DNA of 64,000 bases, from contig JBBITF010000005.1 in NCBI GenBank assembly GCA_037440925.1, forward strand, positions 1 to 64,000. Reading direction: 5' to 3'. Numbering within the stretch: position 1 is the first letter of the stretch; the number at the start of each line of letters is the position of its first letter. Under the pieces are notes generated by a model. That model had not been told where the DNA came from. It worked only from the letters and a program-made list of their open reading frames with translations, and did not search any database. Source of the DNA: JAABUE01 sp037440925. GTDB taxonomy: Bacteria > Chloroflexota > Anaerolineae > Anaerolineales > Villigracilaceae. A program made the translations under genes and the position numbers. This document shows positions 41,578-50,172 of the stretch, one piece after another.

Positions 41578-42378
41578 TCACTGCTCCGTTCGGATTTCGA
41601 CTTCAGCGCTCATACCCCAGCGCAAACCGGCAGGTTGTGTGTCGAATTCGATGGTCACCTGATAAGTCACGTCGCCGCCGACGGTTTCGGATTGGCGGGC
41701 GATATCTGTCACTTTGCCCTGCAAGGATTCCCCTAGCGCATCTATGAAGACGCTGGCTGTCTGACCGATTCGCACGGCAGGAATGTCGCGCTCGCTCAGG
41801 TCGGTGGTTTCGATGCGCATGTGACTCAAGTCGGCTATCACGATGACGACCTGGCCGGGGTTGACGACTTCGCCGGGAGCAATGTCTACGGAGACAACCG
41901 TGCCGGCGATGGGCGTATAGAGTGTGGCTTGTGCCAGGGTAGCGCGCGCCTGATCTGCCAGGGCTTTGGCGCGGTCTATGTCGGCTTGGGCTAAGTCCAG
42001 TTGGTCCTGCTTTGCGCCGGCGCGGACGAGGTAGGCCTTTTGGGCTTCGGCAGCGGCAACATTGGCTTCGGCCTCGGCCACACGCGCCTGGAGCAGGGTA
42101 GTATCCAGCGCAGCCAGCGCCTGCCCGGCGCTGACAGAATCGCCGCTTTCCACGTCCACGCTGACGATTGCGCCCAAGAGCGGAAAACTCAACTCAACGA
42201 ACTCCGCCGGCCGCACCTCGGCTGAAGCGGTGACGACGCCTGCGGTAACGGGATCAACCGTCCCTGAGTCCGAGGCGCCCGCCTCCAGCACAAGAGTAGG
42301 GATAGCGGTAGGCGTGTATTGTTGTGCGCAAGCAGTCAGCAGCAATATCAAGGTAAAGACAAGGGTTATTTTCTTCAT
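41578..42378 (-). CDS. HlyD-like adaptor lipoprotein (copy 1)
   Basis: A 266-residue lipoprotein with lipobox LLLTAC (Cys17). It has the same domain order as its neighbour: lipoyl half, helical hairpin (about 85-145), second lipoyl half (LYTPIAGTVVSVDIAPGE), and beta-barrel ending LRWGMSAEVEI. The two paralogues share TTDLSE and RWGMSA blocks and are probably a tandem duplication. It is the first of the pair; the LysM protein lies 24 bases upstream on the same strand, so all three may be one unit. Confidence 0.82.
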   Translation of the reverse strand: MKKITLVFTLILLLTACAQQYTPTAIPTLVLEAGASDSGTVDPVTAGVVTASAEVRPAEFVELSFPLLGAIVSVDVESGDSVSAGQALAALDTTLLQARVAEAEANVAAAEAQKAYLVRAGAKQDQLDLAQADIDRAKALADQARATLAQATLYTPIAGTVVSVDIAPGEVVNPGQVVIVIADLSHMRIETTDLSERDIPAVRIGQTASVFIDALGESLQGKVTDIARQSETVGGDVTYQVTIEFDTQPAGLRWGMSAEVEIRTEQ

Positions 42379-42402
42379 AGTTTCCTGATTCGAATCTCTT
42401 TG

Positions 42403-43260
42403 CTACTTTTTCCCCAAAAACTCACCGCTTTTTAGCCGGCTCGTCGGTTTGCGCTGTTGGAAGGCATACCAGCCCAATCCCAAACCGCTCAACAACAACA
42501 GCCCCCCCAGCAAACCCAAGATGAACGAACCGCCTCCGGCGCTGTCTGTGGCTTGTGGTTCATTAGCGGTGTTAGCGGCTTTCAACTGCGCGCCAAAATC
42601 CAGGAAAGCGCGGTCGCCAGCCTTGATCGAGAACGTATTGGTCATGGACATCGTCGGGTTATAAGCATCTGGAACAGCCATGCTCACGGTGTATTCGCCT
42701 GGCGGCACATCGGTAAAACACACTTGCTGTGGCGCTTCGGTCAGCGGGTCTATAGCCGAGACAGTCACCTGCGTCTCAGAATAGGTGCCGGCTGAATTGC
42801 TCACACTCACCGCTCCCCCGGCAATCCCCCCCTCGGTCTCCTGGCGCAGCGCATCGCCATTGACATCCTCATAGAGCAGCACGCAGATTTCGGTCGTGCC
42901 GGGAGGCGGCGTAGGCGTCACCGTTGGCGGAGCGGGCGTGGGTGAAGGTCCCGGCGTAGGAGAATACACTGCTGGTCCACCAATGCCCAACATCACTTCT
43001 TGTCCCTCTTGGATGAGGGTACAATCTCCCAGTTGTGGGTTCAAGGCCATCAATTGATCTTGGGAAATACCGTTCAAGAGCGAGATGCGCGTACAAGAAT
43101 CGCCTGGCTGAACGATATAAATGATGCGCCCATCTGGGCCGGCCGTTGGCGTAGCATATTGCACTTGCCCAAAAGAGGAGGCTTGAGCCGGTAACATCAC
43201 CCCAAAGAACAAGAGGAGGCACAGGAAAAGGAAAAGGGCAGACAATCTCTTCAGATTCAT
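42403..43260 (-). CDS. Exported LysM protein with Cna/SdrD-type domain and C-terminal anchor
   Basis: A 285-residue envelope protein. A signal peptide (1-28) is followed by a LysM peptidoglycan-binding domain (IIYIVQPGDSCTRISLLNG...LIQEGQEVML, about 46-92), a Pro/Thr linker, a beta-sandwich with the EDVNGDALRQ signature of SdrD-B/Cna-type repeats, a transmembrane helix (about 246-268) and a basic tail. There is no LPXTG motif. Likely role: binding to the cell wall or holding surface partners. The -10 box ends 8 bases before the ATG. Confidence 0.8.
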   Translation of the reverse strand: MNLKRLSALFLFLCLLLFFGVMLPAQASSFGQVQYATPTAGPDGRIIYIVQPGDSCTRISLLNGISQDQLMALNPQLGDCTLIQEGQEVMLGIGGPAVYSPTPGPSPTPAPPTVTPTPPPGTTEICVLLYEDVNGDALRQETEGGIAGGAVSVSNSAGTYSETQVTVSAIDPLTEAPQQVCFTDVPPGEYTVSMAVPDAYNPTMSMTNTFSIKAGDRAFLDFGAQLKAANTANEPQATDSAGGGSFILGLLGGLLLLSGLGLGWYAFQQRKPTSRLKSGEFLGKK

Positions 43261-43268
43261 ACGCGCAG

Positions 43269-43274
43269 ATTATA
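43269..43274 (-). promoter_or_regulatory. -10 box of the LysM gene (leaderless type)
   Basis: TATAAT on the minus strand, 8 bases before the ATG at 43260. No good -35 match is seen 16-18 bases upstream. Confidence 0.45.
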
Positions 43275-43372
43275 TCAGGTTTCCCGTACCTGCCTTTCCG
43301 TTACAGACTCTAAAGGTGTGCATGCAAAGGTTGTCAAACCATCCGCAGATGACACAGATTCCCGCAGATTTT

Positions 43373-43522
43373 GTAACTGCCTACCTCTAACATCGGTTTG
43401 GTTTTTGGGTGAGAAAACCATCCACGAATAAACCACGAATGCTCGAATGACGGCGCTATTCGGGTATTCGTGTAGTATTCGTGGACGGTTTGCGCTCAAA
43501 TATAGGCAGGGTAGGCAGTTAC
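43373..43522 (-). mobile_element. MITE family M1, copy A (150 bp)
   Basis: Perfect 13-bp terminal inverted repeats, GTAACTGCCTACC and its complement, bound a 150-bp element with no coding capacity. It is the reverse complement of copy B at 60658-60807 with about 6 differences in 150 bases. The flanks here show no clean 8-bp duplication. It lies directly after the stop codon of the threonine-dehydrogenase-like gene. The GTAA ends and 8-bp duplication of copy B resemble IS66-family ends. Confidence 0.9.
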
Positions 43523-43525
43523 AAT

Positions 43526-44539
43526 TTATCTTCCATATCGCTTCCGTATTTCTGGCAAGAAGTACGCCTCGAAAAACTCATTCACGCCATAATCTGGCTG
43601 CCAGCCCCATTCTGCCCGCGCCAGCGAATCGTCCACGTCCTCCGGCCAGGAATCTACGATACCCTGGCGGCGGGGGTTTGGCTCAAAGCGCACTTGCGCG
43701 CCCGGAAACGCTTGCACCGCCCAATCGCGGAACTCCCCGGCCGTAATACTGAAAGCCGCCACGTTATACACCGTATGCGAAAGGCGCTCACGCGGCGCAT
43801 CCATCAACATCAACAGCGACTTGATGGCGTCTGGCATAGCCATGAAAGAAATCTTGGTATCTTCGCGCACAAAACAAGAATACGGCTTACCTTGTGCGGC
43901 TGCATGGAGCATCTCAGGCCCATAGTCGCTGGTCCCGCCGCTGGGAAGCGTAAAGGCGCTGATCAAACCAGGGAAACGCAGGGCGCGAAAGTCAAGCATG
44001 ACCGGCGGAGTGGGATCGAGGTGACGCTGACCGTAATAACGGCTGTAATACACCCCCAATTTCTCACAATATAACTTGTTACAGCCATACATGGTATGGG
44101 GTGTATTCCACTCGTCTTCTCGTACCCGCCCGGCTGCCTTCTTGGCCTCCAGGTTTGGGAAGCCATATGCTGCAATCGAACTGGGAAACAAAAACTTGAC
44201 TTCTTTTTTGTATTTCTCTGACCGATAGGCAGCCATCATCAACAATTGCATTGTCCCTTCCACGTTGATGCGGTGCGCCTCCTCGGTCGCCACCTCCGCT
44301 TTGAATGAAAGCGAAGCCGCCAGGTGAAAAATAACATCCAGGTCATAGTCATAAAAAATCTTGACTTTGTTGACCAGGTCGCCTTGGATATGCTCTGCTG
44401 CCAATGTCCGAATGGAATCAGGCAGCGGCATGAGATCCGCAGTGACAATCCGACAGCCTCCCCGCTGCGCCAGCCCTTGCACCAAAGCCTGACCAATTTC
44501 CCCGCATGCGCCTGTTACCAAGATTTGTTGCTCACGCAT
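43526..44539 (-). CDS. SDR-type L-threonine 3-dehydrogenase-like protein
   Basis: A 337-residue extended SDR. ILVTGACGEIG is the NAD motif, MYGCNKLYCE holds the Tyr-Lys pair, and LRFPGLISAFTLPSGGTSDYG with SFMAMPDAIKSLL closely follows the signature of UDP-galactose-epimerase-like threonine dehydrogenases, which oxidise threonine to 2-amino-3-ketobutyrate. No 2-amino-3-ketobutyrate CoA ligase is adjacent, so the pathway link is unproven; a sugar epimerase is the alternative. The start at 44539 has a GGAG-type site; the longer reading lacks family similarity. Confidence 0.75.
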   Translation of the reverse strand: MREQQILVTGACGEIGQALVQGLAQRGGCRIVTADLMPLPDSIRTLAAEHIQGDLVNKVKIFYDYDLDVIFHLAASLSFKAEVATEEAHRINVEGTMQLLMMAAYRSEKYKKEVKFLFPSSIAAYGFPNLEAKKAAGRVREDEWNTPHTMYGCNKLYCEKLGVYYSRYYGQRHLDPTPPVMLDFRALRFPGLISAFTLPSGGTSDYGPEMLHAAAQGKPYSCFVREDTKISFMAMPDAIKSLLMLMDAPRERLSHTVYNVAAFSITAGEFRDWAVQAFPGAQVRFEPNPRRQGIVDSWPEDVDDSLARAEWGWQPDYGVNEFFEAYFLPEIRKRYGR

Positions 44540-44708
44540 ACTTTTCTCCTTTGTGCTAGAATGAAAAAAATCCGCATACGGCAAGGCCGCGCAGATCGTT
44601 TCCGCTGCGGCCTTTGCTCCATGCGGGCAATTCGACCAACCAGGGCAAACCCTCCATTGCTGTTTTATTGTACAACATCCTTGCCAGGATTTTTGTCACC
44701 AATTGCGC

Positions 44709-45497
44709 ATGACTTTTCCGCGTTTCCTCTTCACCTTTTTTCCCTTACTCTTGACAGCCTGTTCCGTCGCTGGGATGGGAGACGCGCCCACTGCCACGCC
44801 CGCCTCTGCCAGCCCCACCCCGCTTCAGACTCCGACCATTACCTGGTTCCCTGCAACGGCCACCTTCACCCCCCAGCCTGTTCCTACCTACCTTCCCACC
44901 CCACAACGCTTGGAGGGGCTGGGTGGAATCATTGCACGCGATGATTTCAGCGACGCCGGCCGCTGGAACACGGCCTACTCCGATCATGGAGCCGCCTCCA
45001 TAAACAACAACCGCCTGACGTTATCTGTACAGCCTGGCTTCTACCTCGTCAGTTTGAACACAGACATCGTAGCCGGCGATTTCTATGCCGAGATAACCGC
45101 CCATCCCAAGTTATGCCGAGGAGAGGATGAGTACGGCCTGCTGGTGCGCGCCAACGCCGCCACCTACTACCGCTTCTCGCTCACCTGCAATGGCATGGCC
45201 CATGCCGAGCGCGTCAGTGTCTCTGAGCGCCACACCTTGCAAGAGGCCGTCCCCAGCGGAGACGTTCCCCCCGGCGCGCCCGGCGAAGTGCGTCTGGGTG
45301 TATGGACTGCCGGCTCTGAACTGCGTTTCTTCCTCAACGGCCGTTACCAATTTGATGCTACCGACTTCAACTTGACCTCTGGCACAATCGGCGTCTTTGT
45401 CCGCGCGGCAGGCGACACGCCGGTGACCGTCGCTTTCTCCGACCTGGTCGTCCGAGCGGTGCAATATACCCCTTCCGCTTCCACCCTCACCCCCTGA
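44709..45497 (+). CDS. Exported lipoprotein with jelly-roll (laminin-G-like) domain
   Basis: A 262-residue lipoprotein: signal peptide with lipobox LLLTAC, a Pro/Thr/Ala linker of about 50 residues, then a beta-sandwich of about 170 residues beginning IARDDFSDAGRWNT. That pattern fits concanavalin-like or DUF1080 domains (DDFSD...W, YGLLVRAN, YRF, RFFLNG). The fold often binds or cleaves carbohydrates, but no catalytic residues can be identified. It faces outwards and may be a surface sugar-binding protein. Confidence 0.7.
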   Translation: MTFPRFLFTFFPLLLTACSVAGMGDAPTATPASASPTPLQTPTITWFPATATFTPQPVPTYLPTPQRLEGLGGIIARDDFSDAGRWNTAYSDHGAASINNNRLTLSVQPGFYLVSLNTDIVAGDFYAEITAHPKLCRGEDEYGLLVRANAATYYRFSLTCNGMAHAERVSVSERHTLQEAVPSGDVPPGAPGEVRLGVWTAGSELRFFLNGRYQFDATDFNLTSGTIGVFVRAAGDTPVTVAFSDLVVRAVQYTPSASTLTP

Positions 45498-45500
45498 CCT

Positions 45501-45565
45501 CGCCTCACGCCTCACGCCTCACGTTTTACGCCTCACGCCTCACGCCTCACGCCTTACGCTATAAT
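45501..45565 (+). repeat. Heptamer tandem repeat ending in a -10 box
   Basis: Eight in-register 7-base units (mostly CGCCTCA, as in the array at 23676-23808) fill 45501-45556. The next seven bases run into TATAAT at 45560-45565, which lies 6 bases before the ATG of the DNA methyltransferase. A repeat array therefore occupies the place of the -35 region. Confidence 0.8.
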
Positions 45566-45571
45566 TCCCCC

Positions 45572-46387
45572 ATGCGTCCCAACAGACTTAACGACCTCGA
45601 CCCCAAAGCCTGGCTCAAATTCCAGAAATCCTGGTTCATTCATAACCCGCCGCCGCGAAAAAAAGGCGTGCTGGTTCATCCGGCCAAATTCCCAGAGACC
45701 CTGGCTCAGGAATTCATCGAATTTTTCACCAAAGCCGGGCAAACCATCCTCGACCCGATGGCCGGCACCGGCTCCGCGCTGGTGGCAGCGTTGCGGGCAG
45801 GACGTCATTCCTACGGAATCGAACTTAATCCCAAATATGTCGAGATTGCGCGACTCATGATTGCTGAGGAACGCGCCAGCCTGGGGGCAAAGGTCGAGGC
45901 GCTCAAGTCTGAAGTCATCCAGGCGAACGCAGGCGACGCCGCATCTTATTTTGCTCCTTCCACTTTTCACTATGTCCTGACTTCCCCGCCTTACTGGGAC
46001 ATGTTACATGCCAGGGGCGCCGAAACCCAAAAGAAGCGCCGCGCATCTGACGAGTTGGATGTCTTTTACTCCGACGATCCAAACGACCTGGGCAATATCC
46101 ACGATTACGAGGCGTTCCTTTCCAAACTGGTTGCCATCTATAGCGGATTGAAACCCCTGTTGTGCGAAAAAGCCTATCTCACCATCATCGTCAAGAACGT
46201 CAAGAAGGGCGGCAAAATCTACCCCCTGGCCTGGGACCTGGGCCGCGAATTGGGGAAAATCTATTCGCTCAAGGATGAAAAAATTTGGATGCAGGATAAC
46301 CAACGCCTCGCCCCTTACGGTATGAACAGCGCCTGGGTGAGCAATACATTTCATCATTATTGTTTGCAGTTCAGGAACGAGAATTGA
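45572..46387 (+). CDS. Orphan DNA methyltransferase, probably N4-cytosine type
   Basis: A 271-residue methyltransferase. The SAM-binding motif is LDPMAGTGSALVAALRAGR (about 60-78), with YGIELNP behind it. The catalytic motif TSPPYW is at 137-142; the Ser in SPPY favours N4-cytosine. SAM motif before catalytic motif is the reverse of the common beta class. No restriction endonuclease or specificity subunit is nearby, so it is an orphan that may act in epigenetic control or repair protection. The mRNA is probably leaderless. Confidence 0.8.
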   Translation: MRPNRLNDLDPKAWLKFQKSWFIHNPPPRKKGVLVHPAKFPETLAQEFIEFFTKAGQTILDPMAGTGSALVAALRAGRHSYGIELNPKYVEIARLMIAEERASLGAKVEALKSEVIQANAGDAASYFAPSTFHYVLTSPPYWDMLHARGAETQKKRRASDELDVFYSDDPNDLGNIHDYEAFLSKLVAIYSGLKPLLCEKAYLTIIVKNVKKGGKIYPLAWDLGRELGKIYSLKDEKIWMQDNQRLAPYGMNSAWVSNTFHHYCLQFRNEN

Positions 46388-46449
46388 ACGGCAAAAATGT
46401 GGATAACCACAACGGGTGTTTGAAGAGGCCGTGAAAACGTGGAGGATGC

Positions 46450-47853
46450 GTGAAACCTTCTAAACCAGGCGTTCCAAAGTTAAAACGCCCATCGGCAGGA
46501 TGGCTCATTTTATGGAGCGCAGCGGTGGTTTTGGCCCTCATTGCTTTCAACTTTACCCGCGAATTTGTCGCCGCCTGGCAGATTACAGAAATACCCGCTG
46601 CGGCCTTGCTCAATAGCGAGCAAGAGAATGAGCCTGCTCAAGCCAATACTCAGCCAACCCCCGAAGTGGCTGCGCCAGAAATCGCCTTGCCGCCCGCCTG
46701 GGACGGCGCCAGCCGCGTTACCTTGTTGTTCATTGGATTGGATGAACGCGATTGGGAAATAGGCGCCAGCGCCCCCCGCTCGGATACGATGATTTTATTC
46801 ACGCTCAACCCTCTTAGCCAAACGGCTGGTATGCTCTCCATTCCGCGCGACTTATGGGTCAATATCCCAGGCTTCGGTTACAGCCGTATCAACACGGCCT
46901 ATTCGTTCGGCGAAGCCTATAAGTTGCCTGGCGGCGGCCCGGGCCTAGCTATCAAGACCGTCGAACAGGTGATTGGCGTGCCTGTTCAATATTATGCACA
47001 GGTGGATTTCAAAACTTTTGAAGAAGCCATTGATGCCATGGGGGGAGTGTACCTGTGTGTGCCTGAGAAAATCAAGATTGACCCGATTGGCCCCAAACCG
47101 CCGACGACGCTCGACAAAGGCTGCCAAACCTTATATGGCTATCAAATTCTAGGATATGTACGCAATCGCCATACTCCAGGCGGGGATATAGACCGCGCCA
47201 ATCGCCAGCAGCAGGTCATCATGGCTTTGCTCAATCAGGTTTTTTCACCCCAAAATTTTTCAGGCATGGTTTCGAAAGCGCCAGAAATCTACGCTGAGGC
47301 GCAAGCGGGACTACGAACCAACCTCCCCTTTACGGATGCTTTGAAGTTGGGGACATTGCTTTCGCAAATTCCCAAGGAGAACATCAAACATGGCGTAATT
47401 GACTATTCTATGGCCGTCCTCGATAGCGTGATTGTGGACGGGAAAAAAGCCAGCATCCTCAAACCTTTTCCTGACCAGATTCGCGTGTTGCGCGATGAAA
47501 TTTTTACTGCCTCCGGCGCAATCAGCCCTATGGCCGCCGGCGACCCCGTCACGCTCATGCAGGCAGAGGCAGCCCGCGTGCGTGTTTTGAATGGCACATC
47601 GGTTAGCGGCCTGGCAGAACGGACGACCGACTACTTGATAGCACAAGGAATGCAAGTGACCGAAAACGGTACAGCCAATCGCTTGTATGACCGCACAGTC
47701 ATCGTGCTGTATGGCCCAAAACTTTACACATTGCGCTATCTCTACACGTTGTTTGGAATGAATGCTTCCTCTCAGATTTTCATTGAACCGAATCCCTCTT
47801 CCCCCGTGGACATCGAAATCCGCATCGGAAACGATTGGAATGGGTCACCCTGA
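46450..47853 (+). CDS. LytR-CpsA-Psr (LCP) family wall-polymer ligase
   Basis: A 467-residue enzyme that attaches glycopolymers to peptidoglycan. One N-terminal transmembrane helix (about 17-39) is followed by a Pro/Ala/Glu linker. The LCP domain (about 90-260) has RSDTMILF, SIPRDLWVNI and the Arg-rich YVRNRHTPGGDIDRANRQQ region that holds the polyprenyl-phosphate ligands. A LytR C-terminal domain (about 375-465, ARVRVLNGTSVSGLA) ends the protein. Start is GTG at 46450 with a GGAGG site. The presence of LCP implies a peptidoglycan-linked polymer. Confidence 0.9.
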   Translation: MKPSKPGVPKLKRPSAGWLILWSAAVVLALIAFNFTREFVAAWQITEIPAAALLNSEQENEPAQANTQPTPEVAAPEIALPPAWDGASRVTLLFIGLDERDWEIGASAPRSDTMILFTLNPLSQTAGMLSIPRDLWVNIPGFGYSRINTAYSFGEAYKLPGGGPGLAIKTVEQVIGVPVQYYAQVDFKTFEEAIDAMGGVYLCVPEKIKIDPIGPKPPTTLDKGCQTLYGYQILGYVRNRHTPGGDIDRANRQQQVIMALLNQVFSPQNFSGMVSKAPEIYAEAQAGLRTNLPFTDALKLGTLLSQIPKENIKHGVIDYSMAVLDSVIVDGKKASILKPFPDQIRVLRDEIFTASGAISPMAAGDPVTLMQAEAARVRVLNGTSVSGLAERTTDYLIAQGMQVTENGTANRLYDRTVIVLYGPKLYTLRYLYTLFGMNASSQIFIEPNPSSPVDIEIRIGNDWNGSP

Positions 47854-47898
47854 ATCTGCGCAGGGTCAAAGGACTCATCGTGTTTTACGATAATCTGA

Positions 47899-47928
47899 CT
47901 TCGGGATCACCGTTGAGACAACCCGAAG
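47899..47928. terminator. Hairpin between convergent genes
   Basis: CTTCGGG and CCCGAAG form a 7-bp stem with a 16-base loop, between the LCP stop and the convergent oxidoreductase stop. Its right half matches the hairpin after valS, so it is a shared repeat that may serve as a bidirectional terminator. No T-tract is seen. Confidence 0.4.
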
Positions 47929-47931
47929 GCC

Positions 47932-50151
47932 TTACACATATACTTTTTCCCCGTTTTTGCGCAGCGACTGGAGGACTGCAAGAGCGGCTTGTGTGACGCC
48001 AGACAATTGCTCGTAAGGAATCGGCGGCGGACCGCCGGCGCGGATGGCGTTGACAAAGGCTTTCCACTCATCCACCCAGCCTTTATCTTGCTTTTTTCTT
48101 TCCTCTTTTCTTTTTCCGTCTTTGACTTTGACCAACGTGCGAAAGTCGTCTAGCACAGCAATCCTGCCGCCGCAGAATACTTCTATTCTCTCTTTGGGAA
48201 AGGATTTATCGCCGTTGGCAAGGTAATCTACCACGCCCAGCGAGCCATCTGGGAAGGTAAAGGTCATCGAGACGTTATCCTGGCGGTATTTGCCGCCATC
48301 GGGCAAAGCCATGGCGCTCACGCTAAGCGGAGCCGCGCCTACCAGGAAGGTGAGAAAGTCAATAAAGTGACAGCCCTCACCCAGGATACGCCCGCCGCCC
48401 TGGGCCGGATCATGCGCCCAATGGTCGAGGGGGATGTAGCCGGCGTTGACGCGATAATGGGCATACAGAGGTTCGTTGCGGGGAGAGAGAAAAGAGGCAA
48501 GGGATTGGGCCAGCGGAGCAAAACGGCGGTTGAAACCGGTCATCAGGATACAGCCTGTCTTGGTCAAAGGCGAAGGAGGGTCTACCTCCTCACTGATGAC
48601 TGATAACTGCTCACTGATCACTGATAACTGATCACTGGTAATTGCCAGGGGCTTTTCGACAAAAACATGCTTGCCCGCTTGCAGGGCTTTTACCGCCAGA
48701 TCCGCGTGGGTGTCGTGGCGTGTCAGGATGGCGACAGTGTCAATGTGCGGGTCATTGAGGATTTCGTCATCGGAGGAAGTAGCATAGGCAAAGCCAAATT
48801 TTTTGGCGGCATATTGGGCATGCAGCCCGCCCGCCGAGGCGATGCCGATTCGTTGGATGCCGTCCACTTTTTTCAGGGCAGGCAGCAGGGTGGCATTGGC
48901 GTACAAGCCAGCGCCGAGGACGCCGAGACGGACAGGCCCAGGGGACGCCTGCCGCGCGGTAGACAGGGATACACGTACACTCGTGCCTGTTTCCTTGTTC
49001 CCCTGTGTACTTTCTCTCTGTGCGCTTTCTCCCTGGCCTGGGTATGTAATCAACACTCCCAAAAACGGCTCTGCCTTTTTCCCTGTAATCACTTCATAGG
49101 CTTCGGTGGCTTGTTCGATGGGGAAACGATGGGTGATGAGCGGCTGGACATTCAGTTTTCCGCTTGCCAACAGTTCGACAATGGTTTGGAAGTTGCGGCC
49201 TTCTGTCCAGCGCACATAGCCGAGAGGATAGTCGTGTCCCTTTTGTTCGTAGGCGGGGTCGTAGCGGCCGGGACCGTAGGAGCGGGAGTTGATGAAGGTC
49301 AATTCTTTCTCGTAATAGACCTTGCGCGGAATCGTCAAGCCAACGGCGCCAATGGCTATTACCCTGGCGCGGTCGCGGGCAATTGCTCCGGCCAGTTCAA
49401 CCGGGTCGTTAGAGGCGGTATCTGCGCAGATGAGAACCACATCGCAGCCGCGGTTGGCAGTGAAGGCTTGAGCCGAGTCTAATGCCTGGTCGCGGGAGCA
49501 GGCCGAAAGTCCAAGAGAAGAAGCGAGCGCTATCCGCTGGGAGTTGGGTTCGATGCCCAAGACGCGGCATCCGGCTGCGGCGGCAAGTTGAGCCGCCAAT
49601 AATCCTAATAATCCCATCCCAATCACGGCCACCGTCTCGCCCAATTGCGGCGTGGCCAGGCGGAAACCATGTAGGGCAATGGCGCCTAGCGTGGTGAAGG
49701 CGGCCGACTCGAAATCCACCTGGTCAGGCAGGGGGGTGAGCAGGTTGCGCGGGACAAGGTTGTACTCAGCATGGACGGCATAGCCGCCGCCCGCGCAGGC
49801 CACCCGCTGACCAAGATGGAAGCCGTCCATGTTGGCGCCCAGCCGGGCGATGACGCCTGACGAAGAGTAGCCCAGCGCCATAGGCTGGTCGAGGCGGTTG
49901 AAGGCGGCTTGCAGGGTGGGCAAGACGCCTTCGCGCTGCATTTTGTCCAGCACCTGACGGGCAAGGTCGGGCCGCGAGCGGACTTTGCCGACCAGCGATT
50001 TTTCGGCAAATTCAACCACCATGCGTTCGGTGCCTGCCGACACCAAACTGGCTCTTGTTTCGACCAGCGCCATTCCCGCCTGAGGCGTGGGAATGGGGAT
50101 ATCCTCGATAGAGGTCTGGCCGGTTTTCAAGTTTTGGATGAGTTGTTTCAT
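47932..50151 (-). CDS. Bidomain alcohol dehydrogenase/Gfo-Idh-MocA oxidoreductase
   Basis: A 739-residue fusion. Residues 1-370 are a zinc-type medium-chain dehydrogenase (VIGMGLLGLLAAQLA for NAD). Residues 400-739 are a Gfo/Idh/MocA domain (LGVLGAGLYANATLLPAL, then EKPLAI and FNRRFAPLA). Such fusions are found in polysaccharide gene sets; the reaction is not established. Two in-frame repeat-derived inserts stand out: the linker (about 372-397) and residues about 505-521, made of seven heptamers. The start has no clear ribosome-binding site; an M1-type end (50157-50169) lies directly upstream. Confidence 0.85.
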   Translation of the reverse strand: MKQLIQNLKTGQTSIEDIPIPTPQAGMALVETRASLVSAGTERMVVEFAEKSLVGKVRSRPDLARQVLDKMQREGVLPTLQAAFNRLDQPMALGYSSSGVIARLGANMDGFHLGQRVACAGGGYAVHAEYNLVPRNLLTPLPDQVDFESAAFTTLGAIALHGFRLATPQLGETVAVIGMGLLGLLAAQLAAAAGCRVLGIEPNSQRIALASSLGLSACSRDQALDSAQAFTANRGCDVVLICADTASNDPVELAGAIARDRARVIAIGAVGLTIPRKVYYEKELTFINSRSYGPGRYDPAYEQKGHDYPLGYVRWTEGRNFQTIVELLASGKLNVQPLITHRFPIEQATEAYEVITGKKAEPFLGVLITYPGQGESAQRESTQGNKETGTSVRVSLSTARQASPGPVRLGVLGAGLYANATLLPALKKVDGIQRIGIASAGGLHAQYAAKKFGFAYATSSDDEILNDPHIDTVAILTRHDTHADLAVKALQAGKHVFVEKPLAITSDQLSVISEQLSVISEEVDPPSPLTKTGCILMTGFNRRFAPLAQSLASFLSPRNEPLYAHYRVNAGYIPLDHWAHDPAQGGGRILGEGCHFIDFLTFLVGAAPLSVSAMALPDGGKYRQDNVSMTFTFPDGSLGVVDYLANGDKSFPKERIEVFCGGRIAVLDDFRTLVKVKDGKRKEERKKQDKGWVDEWKAFVNAIRAGGPPPIPYEQLSGVTQAALAVLQSLRKNGEKVYV
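48592..48640 (-). repeat. Heptamer tandem repeat inside a coding sequence
   Basis: Seven in-register 7-base units (plus-strand ACTGATC, ACTGATA and variants) lie within the bidomain oxidoreductase and are read as the peptide repeat SDQLSVI-SEQLSVI, three heptamers per seven residues. The same heptamer occurs in the T-box leader at 17792-17812. Confidence 0.85.
48955..49040 (-). repeat. ACAGG-rich short repeat in the interdomain linker
   Basis: A low-complexity stretch with ACAGG/GTACAC words spaced about 8 bases apart codes for the Gln/Ser/Thr/Arg-rich linker of the bidomain oxidoreductase. It resembles the 8-bp repeat in valS, but the units are degenerate. Confidence 0.5.
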
Positions 50152-50156
50152 GGGTA

Positions 50157-50169
50157 GTAACTGCCTACC
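50157..50169. repeat. Solo copy of the M1 terminal repeat
   Basis: GTAACTGCCTACC occurs here exactly, 5 bases upstream of the bidomain oxidoreductase start codon, without a second end nearby. It may be a remnant of a deleted element or a captured regulatory sequence. Confidence 0.6.
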
Positions 50170-50172
50170 TTA

